Source: JBHGBB01 sp041946755
GTDB lineage: Bacteria > UBP4 > UBA4092 > JAOAEQ01
Reading direction: 5' to 3'
DNA: 14,826 nucleotides
Assembly (NCBI GenBank): GCA_041946755.1
Contig: JBHGBB010000081.1
Coordinates: 1 to 14,826, forward strand
The notes under the pieces were generated by a model. That model did no database searches. It was not told the origin of the DNA and saw nothing but the letters and a program-made list of their open reading frames with translations. Below are positions 1-7,195 of this stretch, piece by piece. Position 1 is the first letter of the stretch, and every line of letters starts with the position of its first letter. A program made the translations under genes and the position numbers.

Positions 1-1
1 T

Positions 2-1093
2 CGACCACCGATTTTTGTTATTGATGTATATAGACGATATCATCGGCATGGATGGACGGTTATGGCGCGAGAGCTGCGATTACCACCCGATGTTCCCCCA
101 TGGTTTAGATATAATAATGCCCCATCTCTAGCGGTATTACATGCAACTTCTTCTTATTATGGAGTTCCCTATAGCCAGATTCGTGAGATTAATCGAAAGG
201 GATATCGGCCCGGCGAAATTGTGACTTCGATAAATATCGCCAGCCGGTCGGGTAGGCCGGTAGGAACGATTTTAGGTGAACGAAGCAAAGGGAAACGATG
301 GGAAGATATTGCCCGGGATAATCGAACATCGTTTGATATCATTAAAGCGCCACGAGAACGAGGGAAATCGGTGCGATTTAATGCACCGTTAAATGAACCG
401 GGGATGAAAGTTCGCGGATTTGAAAAGAACGATAAAGAGTTTAAAGGAAAAGGGAACGCTTATGGCAGAAATGAGTTTCCGGGACAGCAAAAAGGTTTAG
501 GACAAAACAAACCGGATGGGTTTAAAGAACAACCGACCGGTCCGGGAAATAAACCGGGGAAACCAGGAATGCAGAAATCGGAGAATATTACTGGAAAGAG
601 TAGATTACTTGATCTAGATACCGGTTCAGGTCAGAAACCTAAACCATCGGGACAAGGTAATACTATGGGTGGCAACAAACCGCCGAAACAGGATGCCGGA
701 CAAGGGCAAGGGCAAGGTTTTCAGGGACAAAACAATACTTCCGGTAAAAATAAGCCGCCAAAGCAGAATGCCGATCAATCTCAAAAACCTAATTCTATGG
801 GAAGAGGAAGTTTTTTCGATCGGAGTAATTTAGTAGATCAGGAGAACAAATCCGAACCAAGCAATACTAATAGTCGGAATAAACCACCAAAACAGGATAA
901 TCGGCAAACTCAGGGGCAGGGGTTCCAAGGGCAAGACAATCAGTATGAAAAAAACAATCCACCGGGGCAACTCGGCAATCCCGGTGAAAAACAGCGGTTT
1001 AAAGGGCAGCAGATGGGGTCGGGACAGGGGCCGCAAGGACAGCGGAATTCGTTCGGTGGAGATACCTCACGAAGGAGACCATCAAGGTTCTAG
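2..1093 (+). CDS. Helical-repeat protein with Gly/Gln/Asn/Pro-rich tail (5' end outside window)
   Basis: I do not recognise a named family. An ATG lies at 62, but the same frame is open back to base 2 and reads like protein (YRRYHRHGWTVMARELRLPP around the ATG), so the true start is probably upstream and the gene is cut by the window edge. Numbering from the 62 ATG, residues 1-95 contain short segments with a shared pattern, a basic helix, then a Gly plus aromatic or charged turn, then an amphipathic helix: YRRYHRHGWTVMARELRL (partly upstream), INRKGYRPGEIVTSINIA and ERSKGKRWEDIARDN. These may be helix-turn-helix-like repeats. From about residue 105 to the end (343) the chain is low complexity and probably disordered. 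NKPPKQ occurs at 205, 230 and 273, and QGQGFQGQ occurs twice. No membrane segment is visible in the part present. Function is unknown; a surface or envelope role is only a guess. A terminator follows 41 bases after the stop. Confidence 0.72.
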   Translation, partial: RPPIFVIDVYRRYHRHGWTVMARELRLPPDVPPWFRYNNAPSLAVLHATSSYYGVPYSQIREINRKGYRPGEIVTSINIASRSGRPVGTILGERSKGKRWEDIARDNRTSFDIIKAPRERGKSVRFNAPLNEPGMKVRGFEKNDKEFKGKGNAYGRNEFPGQQKGLGQNKPDGFKEQPTGPGNKPGKPGMQKSENITGKSRLLDLDTGSGQKPKPSGQGNTMGGNKPPKQDAGQGQGQGFQGQNNTSGKNKPPKQNADQSQKPNSMGRGSFFDRSNLVDQENKSEPSNTNSRNKPPKQDNRQTQGQGFQGQDNQYEKNNPPGQLGNPGEKQRFKGQQMGSGQGPQGQRNSFGGDTSRRRPSRF

Positions 1094-1134
1094 GTTCGGG
1101 GTAAGACCAGATAATTCTTGGGTAACAAATTCAT

Positions 1135-1173
1135 TAGCCCTGAGAATAGATTCATTCTCAGGGCTATTTTTTT
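1135..1173 (+). terminator. Rho-independent terminator after the first gene
   Basis: A perfect 13-bp stem with a 6-base loop (left arm 1135-1147, loop 1148-1153, right arm 1154-1166) is followed by a run of seven T. This is a textbook intrinsic terminator for the forward gene ending at 1093. Confidence 0.93.
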
Positions 1174-1227
1174 GCGAGTTATTGCAGAGTCGGATTTTTG
1201 ATTAATACTACGTAGATAAAGTTGTTG

Positions 1228-1335
1228 GGTTAAGGTAAAGGAATGTATACCTAGAGCGGATAATTTTGAGTCCGGGTAGCCAGTCAATTTCCGACATCTA
1301 GTTCTAACCACATGATCCACCATCTTACCTTAACC
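1228..1335. repeat. 108-base segment bounded by an 11-bp inverted repeat
   Basis: GGTTAAGGTAA at 1228-1238 and its exact reverse complement at 1325-1335 enclose a 108-base stretch downstream of the GHL10 gene. Shorter possible stems lie inside, for example CGGA with TCCG around 1257-1275. There is no T-run beyond either arm and no clear target-site duplication. It could be a closing helix of a structured RNA, a small non-autonomous mobile element, or chance. The rest of the 1174-1355 gap shows nothing I can name. Confidence 0.4.
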
Positions 1336-1355
1336 GAACTACCGAGCCTTAATGC

Positions 1356-2483
1356 TTATGGATGAATCGGTTGGCTTGGTGAATTGAAAACCGTTGCAGT
1401 AAGGTAATTGAAATCGTCATCGAGTTTACCCAGATACCAGACCACTACTCCACCGCAATTCTTCTGCCGGGCGAATTCGATTTGGTTTCCTAATTGTTCT
1501 GACGAATTCACCTCAGCACTTATTCCAGCCAGCACTTTCCGGCTATCAGGAGCAAGGGTAACCGAATCGGTTAAACCATTCGTTATATTTTCATAATACA
1601 TCATCGGGATCGCAATGTCGATATATCCTTGTTTCAGCCAGGTTGGCCAATCCTGCCCTTTTCCATCGATTTCATCCGGAGTCCAGACATCGGCGGTTAT
1701 CAAGAGCTTCGGATTAAGCTTGCGAACCTTTTTGGATATCTTCTTCATAAACTTATTCAATTGTTCTTTTCGCCAAGAGTAGAATATTTTTACGGGTATC
1801 TTGTTCTCCGGATTATCTTTACTCAATTCTATACCGGTATCTTTTTTGAATTGCTTTTTGCAATAGTGGCAGAAGCAAAAGTCTTTAGTAGGATATCGGA
1901 TGCGGTCGAGATTCAATCCATCGACTCTATATTTTTTTATCGGTTCGCATAAGAGGTTAATCATAATCCGATGCGATTTCGGGTTACTGGGGCAGAAGGA
2001 ATAGAAATCTCCCCAAGCTTGGTTATGCAGATATGGAATCCCATTGATATCGATAGCGGTTAATTCCGGGTATTTATCGAGAATCACTCCTCGGGATTTA
2101 TCTTTACTCGCATCTTTAGTCCAATAGGCATAGAACCCGAACTCCGGCCAGGCTTCTACCATCAACCCGCGCAGATGCGCTTGATCGATCAGCCATTGCA
2201 GGATATCCGGGTCGAGTGCCGTGGCTTTTTTATCTTGCGGCAGATATTTACTTCCCGGATACAGCACTTCTCCCCGATGCATCACCGGCAAACAGACCAG
2301 GTTGAAATGAACGGCAGTGAGTTTATCGAACATCGCCAGCATCGATTCTTTTCCTTTATACACATCGGATTTATCTACCCATACTCCCCGGATTTCACCC
2401 ATCATATTACCTGCGGAAACGAAACTATATAAACTCAGGATTAAGCCGAAATATCCAATAAACCTGATCATTGTTTTTTTCAT
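1356..2483 (-). CDS. Secreted GHL10/DUF187-like family 10 glycosyl hydrolase
   Basis: The protein has 375 residues. An N-terminal signal peptide (MKKTMIRFIGYFGLILSLYS, then FVSAG) points to export. The mature chain starts with EIRGVWVD at 30-37, the usual first beta strand of the GHL10 (DUF187) TIM-barrel family. It continues with the WPEFG strand at 112-116, GLNLDRIRYP at 189-198 (Asp193 and Arg194 are typical active-site positions of this fold), the CFCHYCKKQF segment at 202-211 seen in many relatives, and a late strand VVVWYLG at 346-352. The family is predicted to cut or bind polysaccharides, sometimes cell-wall related; the substrate is not known. The length suits a single catalytic domain without extra binding modules. 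The Shine-Dalgarno site is weak. The start is chosen because it begins the signal peptide. The gene stands alone, convergent with the forward gene ending at 1093. Confidence 0.85.
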   Translation of the reverse strand: MKKTMIRFIGYFGLILSLYSFVSAGNMMGEIRGVWVDKSDVYKGKESMLAMFDKLTAVHFNLVCLPVMHRGEVLYPGSKYLPQDKKATALDPDILQWLIDQAHLRGLMVEAWPEFGFYAYWTKDASKDKSRGVILDKYPELTAIDINGIPYLHNQAWGDFYSFCPSNPKSHRIMINLLCEPIKKYRVDGLNLDRIRYPTKDFCFCHYCKKQFKKDTGIELSKDNPENKIPVKIFYSWRKEQLNKFMKKISKKVRKLNPKLLITADVWTPDEIDGKGQDWPTWLKQGYIDIAIPMMYYENITNGLTDSVTLAPDSRKVLAGISAEVNSSEQLGNQIEFARQKNCGGVVVWYLGKLDDDFNYLTATVFNSPSQPIHP

Positions 2484-3173
2484 AAGCCTATTATCTTTCG
2501 TTAATAATTCTAGAATAAGTACAAAACATATTCAGCCATTACCTAACCTTAAAAAACAGAGTAAATAATGCGATTCAAAAAGTATTTGAAATATAAAGTA
2601 TATTTTAACGCATAATTCCAATTAATGCTGGATTTAATAGGTAGCGTTGTTTAAAAAAAGTCTGCGTTTATGGAAACGAGACTATGTTCTAGCCATATTT
2701 TCGTCAGCGTTAACAAGGAATTATCGCGAGCTTTGTTTTTATGTCGTTTTTTAATACTATATTGCGGATTTTAATACCATTTGGCGATTTTTAGGGATTG
2801 ACTCGTGATAAAAATAGGAAGATAATTTTACTGATATTATTTAATCTGGCTTGATTACCTCTTTTCGTGGGCTGTTCTGTTTATAAAACCGACTTATCTT
2901 CTATCAACGAGAGTATACTTAAGTTAAAGATTGATATTCCTAAATAATAACTTATCTTAAATATATTTATCAGGTACAAACCAATCATTCCATACTAGGA
3001 CAGTTATTAATCTTTGTATACGAGACCTAATAGTATTAAGCCGAAATAATCATTTCTAAATCAACGAATTGTTTTCTGGGATTCAGGAGGTGTATTAAGT
3101 TGAAAAAGAGCTAACTTACAAGAAATCATAAGACTTTATAAGAGAGGGTTTTGAGAGGGGTAATTTGGCGAAG
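2484..3173. other. AT-rich intergenic region without a recognisable gene
   Basis: This gap of about 690 bases separates the divergent GHL10 gene and the duplicated-domain secreted protein. It has no credible coding frame, no tRNA and no strong hairpin. It should hold both promoters, but no -35/-10 pair stands out enough to call. Two adjacent stretches around 2744-2800 share a pattern of a short G/C-containing block followed by T-runs and AATAC. The only sharp signal is the Shine-Dalgarno site at 3085-3092 with a four-codon frame, listed separately. Confidence 0.6.
3085..3114 (+). promoter_or_regulatory. Strong Shine-Dalgarno followed by a four-codon frame
   Basis: AGGAGGTG at 3085-3092 lies 7 bases before TTG at 3100, which opens TTG AAA AAG AGC TAA (Met-Lys-Lys-Ser-stop). 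The next gene start has the same layout: GGAGGTG then ATG AAA AGC. The segment could be a remnant of a gene start (MKKS is a typical signal-peptide opening), a tiny leader peptide, or a ribosome standby site for the gene at 3190. No product is claimed. Confidence 0.4.
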
Positions 3174-3184
3174 AAAGGAGGTGA
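3174..3184 (+). promoter_or_regulatory. Ribosome binding site fixing the start at 3190
   Basis: AAAGGAGGTGA is a near-perfect anti-16S match and lies 5 bases before the ATG at 3190. It decides that start over an in-frame TTG at 3151, which would add 13 residues ahead of the signal peptide. Confidence 0.92.
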
Positions 3185-3189
3185 ATTCT

Positions 3190-4803
3190 ATGAAAAGCAA
3201 TATGAAAATTCATGGTCGTATATGTTTGTTAACCATTATAGCGGTATGCTTTCTTTCCACTGGAGCATTCTGTTATCTCTTCGGGATGAATAAACATTTA
3301 TATAATTATAGTGGAGATACTGCTTGGGATTTAACTCTGATAACACAAAATACACTTCCACCAACATACCATATTGATGATCCTTTCGGGAGATATACAA
3401 CTTATTTAATAGGAACGTCGCTAAGAATTTTCCACTGGTCAAATCCAATTCCTTCAGGAGGGATACCACCGGGTACAGATGTTCACGTTGGTTTACAAGG
3501 GCAGGGAGAAATGACCATAGTTGATATGTATTGGACCGATACTGTTGGTCAACGACTTCCTAAAAGTGTGGTATGGAATGCGAATAGTAGAATCGGATGG
3601 CAAAGTGAAACAGGAACTACATTCATATATCTAGACAATTCCATTGCGCCAGTAGATAGTACCGGTAATATCATAACGGAATCATGGGCTACAACTCGGA
3701 ATGTTATGGTCAGCGGTATAAACTATGTTGTGGTTGATACACCATTCCCTCTTTCAGATCTGAATGAAAATAATGGATATTTAAATGATACGGTTCTGCA
3801 ACCGATTTTCTCAGGTACCACTACGATTCCACCTGGTGGTCAGATTCAATTTGCTATTCCCACCACCGTACAAGCCGGGCAATTTGTCGTTATTCGATGG
3901 GACAACGTTGCTCTAGCAGTTGATGATTCCGATTCGACTCAGGCAACCGATTGGGTTCAGTTGGAAGTGCAAGCAGCAACGACCACCGTATTCAATAACG
4001 GTTTCAACAAGGATGTGATTAATTGGAGTACTGCGACGGCGTATGACCTGGTGATTGTTTTAGATGGCAGCACTACTTCAGTAACCAACCATTTTGATGG
4101 GTATTCTTCAAGTTACCATTTCCATGATTTTGCCCATTATGCGGCAGGCGATTATACCTTATGCCATTGGACGAGTCCGAATAGTCCGGTTCCGGTAGGT
4201 GGGACCATACACATCGGTCTTTCTGGTACGGGGGCATTTAAGATCATTGATATGTACTGGACTGATACCTCGGGGAATCGGCTGGCGAAGAGTGTAGTCT
4301 GGAATGCGACGACGAAGGTAAGGTACGAGAATGGTTATGGTATTCTCTGCAGTAATCCGGTACATCCGGTGGATACCAGTGGGAATCTGATAACTGCGTC
4401 GTGGGCGACTGCTCGTGCGGTTACCCTAAGTGATATCCGTTATGCGGTTGTTACCATAGCCTATGCTCTTGAGGAACTTAATGCAGCGAATACAACTTTG
4501 AACAATACGGTTTTACAGTCCCTCTATGCCGGTAGTACTACCATCCCTTCAGACGGTGAGATAGAATTTGCGATTCCGACCACTGTACAAGCCGGGCAAT
4601 ATATCATTGTTCGGTGGGATAATATCGCGCCGGCGGTGAATGGTTCCGATTCGACTCAGGCAACCGATTGGGTCCAGTTGGAAATTATTCCCACAACGCA
4701 AGTAGAATTTTGGCAATGGTATAGTATTCCACCTTCGGTATCGTCGATGCCAAGACTTTCTTATATCGACCGACCTTGGTATACTTATGAAGATAGGCAT
4801 TGA
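3190..4803 (+). CDS. Secreted protein with two tandem copies of an unknown domain
   Basis: The product has 537 residues. The signal peptide spans about residues 1-28 (basic MKSNMKIHGR, then a hydrophobic run ending near GAFC; a Cys at 28 makes a lipoprotein possible but the box is poor). Two homologous units follow, about 36-261 and 272-500, at an exact offset of 239 residues. Shared landmarks are the DMYWTDT core (112 and 354), KSVVWNA (125 and 367), AIPTTVQAGQ (222 and 461), RWDN (236 and 475) and SDSTQATDWVQLE (247 and 486). Each unit also has a Gly-rich HVGLQGQG or HIGLSGTG strand. The composition (many Thr, Val, Asp and aromatics) suggests beta-sandwich domains. A short C-terminal tail (501-537) has no sorting signal that I recognise. 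The first copy uses more AT-rich codons than the second, while the ends of the two copies are nearly identical in DNA. I do not recognise the family. A terminator follows. Confidence 0.85.
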   Translation: MKSNMKIHGRICLLTIIAVCFLSTGAFCYLFGMNKHLYNYSGDTAWDLTLITQNTLPPTYHIDDPFGRYTTYLIGTSLRIFHWSNPIPSGGIPPGTDVHVGLQGQGEMTIVDMYWTDTVGQRLPKSVVWNANSRIGWQSETGTTFIYLDNSIAPVDSTGNIITESWATTRNVMVSGINYVVVDTPFPLSDLNENNGYLNDTVLQPIFSGTTTIPPGGQIQFAIPTTVQAGQFVVIRWDNVALAVDDSDSTQATDWVQLEVQAATTTVFNNGFNKDVINWSTATAYDLVIVLDGSTTSVTNHFDGYSSSYHFHDFAHYAAGDYTLCHWTSPNSPVPVGGTIHIGLSGTGAFKIIDMYWTDTSGNRLAKSVVWNATTKVRYENGYGILCSNPVHPVDTSGNLITASWATARAVTLSDIRYAVVTIAYALEELNAANTTLNNTVLQSLYAGSTTIPSDGEIEFAIPTTVQAGQYIIVRWDNIAPAVNGSDSTQATDWVQLEIIPTTQVEFWQWYSIPPSVSSMPRLSYIDRPWYTYEDRH

Positions 4804-4849
4804 CCAGTCTTGTTTCCGAGATAATGGATACTAATGGCTGGAAGATATT

Positions 4850-4888
4850 AGGCGGAGAAGACAAATCGATTCTCCGCCTTTATTTGTT
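4850..4888 (+). terminator. Terminator after the duplicated-domain protein
   Basis: AGGCGGAGAA at 4850-4859 pairs exactly with 4870-4879 across a 10-base loop and is followed by a T-rich tail. It lies 46 bases after the forward stop. It may also stop reverse transcription from the SIMPL gene, which ends at 4933, though the tail in that direction is weaker. Confidence 0.85.
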
Positions 4889-4932
4889 ACGGTTTTCTCT
4901 AAAGTAAATATATGCTACTTAGAAATCCGGAT

Positions 4933-5694
4933 TTAATCCCCTAATTCGAACGTTACGGTTATCTTAGCGTTAACTGCAATCATCCCGAGTGCTACTGTTC
5001 CATCGGATTCGATAGACCCACTTCCGACATTCTGGACTACATTTTGTGCCATACCGCCATATCCCCGGGAACCCCACCAGCCGGAATTATAGGGAGAATA
5101 CCAGCCGCCATACCCTTCCTGAATATTCCGCGGCTGCCCGACTTTTTGCCCCAGTTCTTTAGCGAGTGCAACCGCTTTCTCTTTCGCGGCGATAATCGCT
5201 TTCGCCCGCGCCTGGTCCCGATATTTCCGGAGTTCGGTGGTTCGGAACTGGATGCCATGAATATTAGTTGCGCCAACTTCCAGAACCCGGGTTGATAGCG
5301 CCTCGAATTTACCTACATCTTTCAGGGTGAACACTACACTTTTCCGGGCGACATATCCAATCAGATTATGGTTGATATCATAATCCGGGCCGATATTAAT
5401 ATAATCAGTCTGAACATATTTCGGGTCGATTTCGAATTCCTTTGCCAATGCAATAACTTTTTTAGCGCGGTCGTCATTAAGTTTTTTTACCTGCTGCAAA
5501 TCGCGGTCCCGGGTCTCGATACCGAGCGTTAAAATAACTTCATCCGGTTGAACCCGGATATCGGCATCACCGGAAGTGGTGATGGTTCTCGGTTCCGGAG
5601 TAGATACCGGCGACATCGCGACCGCGGAAAAGAGAAATAATAGGATAAATGCGATTGCGCCAAAGAAACTGATTTGTTTCCATATCTTTTTCAT
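4933..5694 (-). CDS. SIMPL domain (DUF541) periplasmic protein
   Basis: The product has 253 residues. Residues 1-27 form a signal peptide or membrane anchor (MKKIWKQ, then a long hydrophobic run to about 26). The SIMPL domain fills 36-250: the opening strand RTITTSGDADIRVQPDEVIL at 36-55, the helix with LNDDRAKKVIALAKEFEI, the central Y-V-A-R-K-S-V-V-F-T-L strand near 114-124, the second helix rich in Ala/Lys (YRDQARAKAIIAAKEKAVALAKELGQ region, 158-183) and the closing strand AKITVTFEL at 243-251. An insert rich in Gly, Tyr and Trp lies at about 194-214. Family members are exported, form oligomers and are linked to oxidative-stress or signalling roles, but the biochemical function is unsettled. 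AAGGGGGG lies about 7 bases before the ATG and supports this start. The gene is monocistronic, and a long hairpin lies in its 5' region at 5743-5772. Confidence 0.9.
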   Translation of the reverse strand: MKKIWKQISFFGAIAFILLFLFSAVAMSPVSTPEPRTITTSGDADIRVQPDEVILTLGIETRDRDLQQVKKLNDDRAKKVIALAKEFEIDPKYVQTDYINIGPDYDINHNLIGYVARKSVVFTLKDVGKFEALSTRVLEVGATNIHGIQFRTTELRKYRDQARAKAIIAAKEKAVALAKELGQKVGQPRNIQEGYGGWYSPYNSGWWGSRGYGGMAQNVVQNVGSGSIESDGTVALGMIAVNAKITVTFELGD

Positions 5695-5742
5695 GATTAT
5701 CCCCCCTTTCAGGATAATAAAGAATTGTTATCTATCTTATTA

Positions 5743-5772
5743 AATAGCCCCTAGATAAATCTAGGGGCTATT
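5743..5772. other. 13-bp hairpin in the SIMPL gene's 5' region
   Basis: Left arm 5743-5755 and right arm 5760-5772 pair perfectly across a TAAA loop and carry four consecutive G-C pairs. It lies about 50 bases before the SIMPL start. The flanks are AT-rich but have no strong U-tract in either direction, so a terminator is possible but not clear. A leader hairpin acting on the SIMPL message is the alternative. Confidence 0.55.
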
Positions 5773-5963
5773 CAGATTTTATCGGATTGCTTTTACTCAA
5801 TTTAATTTGGTTGAACTCCTTGAACTAATTGCGGAATTATTCTATCCCAGAGCCGATCAGATTAATAATTTATCGGTAATCATAACCAAATATACTTGAA
5901 ATTTGTACCGAAAAGTAGACAGTTGACTCTGAATTATTTTGAAATTAACCTCGGAATATATTA

Positions 5964-6006
5964 GGAGGAGGATATAGGGATATCGGATATCCCGATATCT
6001 TCCTCC
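5964..6006. repeat. Long imperfect hairpin A (REP-like)
   Basis: A 20-position stem (left arm 5964-5983, loop CGG 5984-5986, right arm 5987-6006) has 18 Watson-Crick pairs, one G-T pair and one mismatch. Its core GGGATATCGGATATCCC is the exact reverse complement of the core of the hairpin at 6081-6109. Confidence 0.8.
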
Positions 6007-6016
6007 CGGTTCGATG

Positions 6017-6058
6017 CTAAACCAACATCCCTAAATCCGGGATTCGATTTGAGTTTAG
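6017..6058. repeat. Nested inverted repeat B between hairpins A and C
   Basis: CTAAAC at 6017-6022 pairs with GTTTAG at 6053-6058. Inside it ATCCC at 6027-6031 pairs with GGGAT at 6039-6043. The stem is weaker than its neighbours but lies centrally in the hairpin cluster. Confidence 0.4.
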
Positions 6059-6080
6059 AACGGCGTTTGGTAGGGGGTAA

Positions 6081-6109
6081 TGACGAGGGATATCCGATAT
6101 CCCTCGTCA
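6081..6109. repeat. Perfect hairpin C, inverted relative of hairpin A
   Basis: A perfect 13-bp stem (6081-6093 with 6097-6109) closes on the loop CCG. The 17-base core reads as the reverse complement of hairpin A, so the two can pair with each other as well as fold alone. No T-run follows, so it is not an ordinary terminator. Confidence 0.8.
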
Positions 6110-6123
6110 AAGCACAACTCCTA

Positions 6124-6152
6124 GATCAGTTTGGCAGCCTGCCAATCTGATC
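6124..6152. repeat. Hairpin D
   Basis: GATCAGTTTGGCA at 6124-6136 and the right arm at 6140-6152 form a 13-position stem with one mismatch and a GCC loop. No T-run follows on the forward strand. It closes the cluster of hairpins. The rest of 6153-6480 is AT-rich, with homopolymer-like purine and pyrimidine runs, and shows no gene. Confidence 0.7.
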
Positions 6153-6483
6153 CGAAACATTAAGAACGAATGAATTGAAAAACCTAAACCTTGTTGTTTT
6201 GTTCTTTCGTTTCTTCGTTCCTACGTTAATTTAACTATATAGATATCAATTGTTTATATAATTCATACAAATAATTTATGAATTTTATTGGTTTTGATGT
6301 GTCTATTATATATAGGGAGCAATAGAAAATCGGATTTCGGATTTCGCAAGCCAGTTGCAGAAAAAAGAAAAAGAGAGTAAAATTGCAAGGAAAGAAATTA
6401 TTGTGTTTATTTTTTTTCTTATAGTGAAAAATTATTAAGTTCTTTTTTTGATTTTAGCCACATCTTTTTCTAGTTATAATTTT

Positions 6484-6487
6484 GGAG
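6484..6487 (+). promoter_or_regulatory. GGAG ribosome binding site fixing the start at 6496
   Basis: GGAG ends 8 bases before the ATG at 6496. This favours that start over an in-frame TTG at 6448, which has no such site. Confidence 0.7.
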
Positions 6488-6495
6488 TATATCAT

Positions 6496-6978
6496 ATGGA
6501 CCATTCACAAAATGTAACAGCTGTATATAATATTCTTATATTCACCATTTTTGTCTTTGGAATGGTACTGTTAAGTTTTTTTATTAATTCATTCCGTGGT
6601 AGCTGGGATAAATTAGCCCAGTATTATCGTTTCCAAGGGAAGTATAAAGGCAAAAAATATTATATGAAAAGCTTGGGAACGGGAGGATTTATACATTATA
6701 GACAATATAGTTTTTGTATTACTATTGGGGTTAATAATGAAGGTTTATATTTATCGTTTTTCCCCCTATTTCGATTTGCGCATTATCCTCTTTTTATCCC
6801 TTGGAATGAAATAGAAAGAGTTGAAGAAGCCAACCTCTTATTTTCATTCAGAACCTATAAACTCCGATTCAAGCAAACTCCAGAGATAACGGTGTCTATT
6901 GAAAAAGGGCTTGGCGATATGCTTTTTAACGATTATTGGTATAAAATTCCAGCCACATCAACTCTAAATGCTCATTAA
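6496..6978 (+). CDS. Small membrane protein with a possible PH-like domain
   Basis: The protein has 160 residues and no family that I can name. One strong membrane helix lies at about residues 11-33 (YNILIFTIFVFGMVLLSFF region). It is followed by a soluble part rich in Tyr, Phe and Lys. The second half alternates strands around two conserved-looking features, FIPWNEIERVEEAN and FRTYKLRFK. These recall bacterial PH-like domains, where a P-W-x-x-I segment precedes a strand pair, so a membrane-anchored PH-like fold is a tentative idea. The gene is clearly more AT-rich than its neighbours and lies isolated between a hairpin cluster and two terminators, which would fit acquisition by transfer. It converges with the threonine synthase gene. 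Confidence 0.7.
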   Translation: MDHSQNVTAVYNILIFTIFVFGMVLLSFFINSFRGSWDKLAQYYRFQGKYKGKKYYMKSLGTGGFIHYRQYSFCITIGVNNEGLYLSFFPLFRFAHYPLFIPWNEIERVEEANLLFSFRTYKLRFKQTPEITVSIEKGLGDMLFNDYWYKIPATSTLNAH

Positions 6979-7080
6979 AAAATTAGCGTGATTTCTAAAA
7001 AGATTAAGGTGATAATAAAATATTTAATTCCTACAGGTTGGATATGATTGGTGAATTAAATTCCATGAATTGAAGAATAA

Positions 7081-7117
7081 AAAAGCATATTGCCCAATAG
7101 GCAATCTGCTTTTTATA
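7081..7117. terminator. Bidirectional terminator between converging genes
   Basis: Left arm 7081-7094 and right arm 7100-7113 form a 14-position stem with one mismatch around a CAATA loop. An A-run precedes it and a T-run ends it, so it can act on both strands: for the forward gene ending at 6978 and the reverse threonine synthase gene. Confidence 0.85.
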
Positions 7118-7134
7118 TTGATTTTAAAAGAGTT

Positions 7135-7167
7135 AACCAAACTGACCGGCGGTCAGTTTGGTTTTTA
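7135..7167. terminator. Second hairpin terminator before threonine synthase
   Basis: A perfect 13-bp stem (7135-7147 with 7151-7163) with a GGC loop is followed by T residues on the forward strand. It lies 29 bases beyond the reverse gene's stop and, with the hairpin at 7081, gives a double stop between converging genes. Confidence 0.82.
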
Positions 7168-7195
7168 TCCATACCTCGAAGTAGGAGGGAATTGA

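Noticed and set aside
945..1205. Forward 86-codon frame at the end of the first gene
   Set aside because: It is in another frame of the low-complexity tail and reads through the terminator hairpin.
3151..3189. TTG start giving 13 extra residues on the duplicated-domain protein
   Set aside because: The AAAGGAGGTGA site falls inside that extension and points to the ATG at 3190, where a normal signal peptide begins.
6170..6240. Purine/pyrimidine-rich text with repeated TTCGTT and an inverse GAACGAA at 6161-6175
   Set aside because: It is low-complexity and AT-rich; no stable stem or coding frame is convincing.
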